Assembly (NCBI RefSeq): GCF_000725125.1
Contig: NZ_JFCB01000021.1
Span: 1-64,000 of the forward strand
Direction of reading: 5' to 3'
Source of the DNA: Streptomyces toyocaensis
GTDB lineage: Bacteria; Actinomycetota; Actinomycetes; Streptomycetales; Streptomycetaceae
DNA: 64,000 bases
Shown: piece after piece, positions 62,464-64,000 of the stretch
Layout of the letters: each line of letters begins with the position of its first letter
How positions within the stretch are numbered: position 1 is the first letter of the stretch
The notes under the pieces: generated by a model
Told to the model about the DNA's origin: nothing
What the model saw: the letters and a program-made list of their open reading frames with translations, nothing else
Databases searched by the model: none
Position numbers and translations under genes: made by a program

Positions 62464-63534
62464 TCACTGCGGTGCGGCGAAGGCGAGCGCTCGCGCGGGA
62501 TTATCGATCATGATCGTGCGGAGGGCCTCCTCGCTCACCCCGAGGCGGCGCAGGGCGGGCAGGAAGTACCGCGGGATGTAGTCGTATCCCTGGCCGCCGT
62601 ACCGCTTGAGCTGGATCTTCTGGCATACGTCGTGGCCGAGCAGGATCTGGTGCGCGTGACCCCGCTCGATCAGTTCAGCGATGCCCCGGGCGATCTTGTG
62701 GTCGCTGGTGAGGACGAGGTGTCCCCAGGGACTCCCGGGTGAGGCGAGGAAGTCGAACTCCACGAAGACACCGCGCGCGAGGACGCGGCTGCCGAACGAC
62801 GGATCCGCGAGGACGTCCATGCCGTGGCCCAGCACGACGTTGGACGCGGTGACGCCTTCCTCCGCGAGGATGTCGAGCACCCGGAACTTCTCCTCGCCGA
62901 CCCCGCCGACGTGGAAGGTGACCGGGGCACCCGTCACCCTGCTCGCGCGCCCGCTCGCACGTACGCTCTTGAGCTCGTTGTCCGTCAACGGCACCGTCTC
63001 CGCGCCGATTTCACCGATGATGCCCGAACGGATCCCGGTGCCGTCCGCCCCGACCACGACGTCGCGCACGATGACGTCGGCGAGTTCGTCGACGGTGCGC
63101 TCGTCCATGTCCGCCGGGTGGAAGGCCGGGGTGTACCAGCCGCCGCCCATGACGATGTTGAACCCGCCGGCGCGGGAGAGGCGGAGGAGTGCCTCGGGAT
63201 CCCTGCCCAGGCCGATCGGGGAGACCTCGACCATCGTGCGCCCTCCGCTGTGGACGAAGGCCAGCACCTCCGCGAGCATTTCGTCGAAGTCGTCCAGCAC
63301 GTCGTTCTCGGCGTTCGGGCGCCCGTGGCGGGTGCGCGCGAGGGAGGCGAGAGTGAGCGGATCGGCGGCCTCGGGGGAGTCCTCGCCGGGACGGTGGAAC
63401 CCTGGTGGGCGCCTCAGGTCGACGAAGATGTGCTCGTGCATGAGCGTCTCGCCGAGCGTCGACGGGTCCACGGGACCCGCGACGGTGAGTGCCTGGCCGG
63501 CGAGGTTCGGGATCTCGAAGGGATAGCGGCTCAC
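62464..63534 (-). CDS. Phosphotriesterase-family metal hydrolase (lactonase-like)
   Basis: GTG start at 63534, overlapping the stop of the upstream homologue by 4 bp (GTGA), 356 residues. HEH (His33, His35) is the first metal motif. GEIG supplies a Glu where classical phosphotriesterase has the carbamylated Lys. Further ligands are in VTFHVGG, LGHGMD and the Asp of LLGHDV. This Glu-bridged form occurs in the Php / PTER-like branch rather than in paraoxonases. The substrate is unknown; lactones and esters are typical of the wider family. Overlap with a paralogue and closeness to an esterase suggest an operon. Confidence 0.88.
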   Translation of the reverse strand: MSRYPFEIPNLAGQALTVAGPVDPSTLGETLMHEHIFVDLRRPPGFHRPGEDSPEAADPLTLASLARTRHGRPNAENDVLDDFDEMLAEVLAFVHSGGRTMVEVSPIGLGRDPEALLRLSRAGGFNIVMGGGWYTPAFHPADMDERTVDELADVIVRDVVVGADGTGIRSGIIGEIGAETVPLTDNELKSVRASGRASRVTGAPVTFHVGGVGEEKFRVLDILAEEGVTASNVVLGHGMDVLADPSFGSRVLARGVFVEFDFLASPGSPWGHLVLTSDHKIARGIAELIERGHAHQILLGHDVCQKIQLKRYGGQGYDYIPRYFLPALRRLGVSEEALRTIMIDNPARALAFAAPQ

Positions 63535-64000
63535 GAGTCGGCCCTCCGGTTCGCCAGGGTGAGCAGTCGTCGGGGGTTGTGCACGGTGAGGGATCCGGCG
63601 AGGGCGTCGTCGGCCCCGAGCATCCTCAGGTACGGGACGAATTGCTGAAGGACGAAGCCGTAGCCTCCCCCTCCGTAGGCGAGCAGCTGCGACTTGGCAT
63701 GGACGTCCTGGGACAGCAGGATCCGCCCGGCGTGGCCCCGGCGGGCGAGCTCCAGCACGGCCGCGGCGACATCCTGGTCGTCACTGACGCTGAGCACCGA
63801 GGGCAGCCGGCCGAGCTGGTCGAACTGCACGAACACCCCGCGTGCGAGGAGCGGTTCGAGGTCGTCGGGGTGCGGGGAGAGCGCGTCGCAGTGCCCGACG
63901 GCGACGCGCGTGAGGTCCGCGCCCTCCTCGGCGAGCAGGTCGAGCACCCGCTGCTGGGTGGCGGCGTCGCCGGAGCGGTTGACTGAGATCGCGGAGCCCG
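63531..64000 (-). CDS. Second phosphotriesterase-family hydrolase, C-terminal part
   Basis: The frame is open to the right edge, so the N-terminal half lies outside the window. The visible part is homologous to the neighbouring gene (RVLDLLAEEG, VAVGHCD, GVFVQFD, SQDVHAKSQL, YGGGGYGFV). At the edge the strand that normally carries a metal His reads AISVN, with Asn in its place, so the metal site may be altered. Its stop overlaps the start of the next gene (GTGA). The pair looks like a tandem duplication. Confidence 0.85.
   Translation of the reverse strand, partial: GSAISVNRSGDAATQQRVLDLLAEEGADLTRVAVGHCDALSPHPDDLEPLLARGVFVQFDQLGRLPSVLSVSDDQDVAAAVLELARRGHAGRILLSQDVHAKSQLLAYGGGGYGFVLQQFVPYLRMLGADDALAGSLTVHNPRRLLTLANRRADS

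Overview
This window is high-GC DNA with strongly biased third codon positions, GTG starts and 4-bp ATGA or GTGA gene overlaps, as expected of Streptomyces or a close actinomycete relative. Positions 1-58840 (plus strand) hold most of a hybrid trans-AT polyketide synthase / non-ribosomal peptide synthetase cluster. It is made of seven megasynthase or helper genes and one trans-acyltransferase gene. Positions 59388-64000 (minus strand, convergent) hold four hydrolase genes that probably lie outside the cluster or at its edge.

Layout. 1-7346: trans-AT PKS, 5' end outside the window (ACP, Ser-less ACP-like domain, DH, KS, KR, ACP, condensation-defective KS, PCP). 7362-15488: NRPS (C-A[Ser]-PCP-C-A[unassigned]-PCP-C with a broken active site). 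15618-30197: three-module PKS (KS-AT remnant-DH-KR-ACP; KS-DH-KR-ACP; KS-DH-KR-cMT-ACP). 30194-33661: formyltransferase-A[Gly]-PCP starter protein. 33658-34860: PP-loop (N-type ATP pyrophosphatase) cyclodehydratase. 34885-37530: KS-AT remnant-ACP. 37593-55577: PKS/NRPS (KS-KR-cMT-ACP; C-A[Gly]-ACP; KS-DH-KR-ACP; KS-KR-ACP; terminal KS lacking one active-site His). 55574-58840: AT-AT-ER protein supplying extender units in trans. A strong inverted repeat at 58886-58930 closes the unit.

How the genes work together (inference from domain order). The starter protein makes N-formylglycyl-PCP. The KS-ACP protein adds one malonate without reduction, and the PP-loop enzyme closes the formylglycyl beta-ketone to a 5-substituted oxazole. 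The three-module PKS then builds a triene with one C-methyl. The first module of the 5994-residue protein adds a hydroxyl and a C-methylated (probably gem-dimethyl) alpha carbon, followed by glycine and the start of a diene. This is the left and middle part of the oxazolomycin / inthomicin-phthoxazolin class, and the gene set (FT-A-PCP, PP-loop cyclase, AT-AT-oxidoreductase) is the one known for oxazolomycin. Gene order is therefore not the order of use: the chain starts in the middle of the window, and the genes at its left edge act last, ending at a serine-activating NRPS. No thioesterase is visible.

The less expected parts are the two-A-domain NRPS with unusual condensation domains and an unassigned adenylation code, two carrier-like domains that lost their serine, a tandem ACP with foreign codon use at the left edge, and an AT-AT-ER protein with a well-formed internal translation start.
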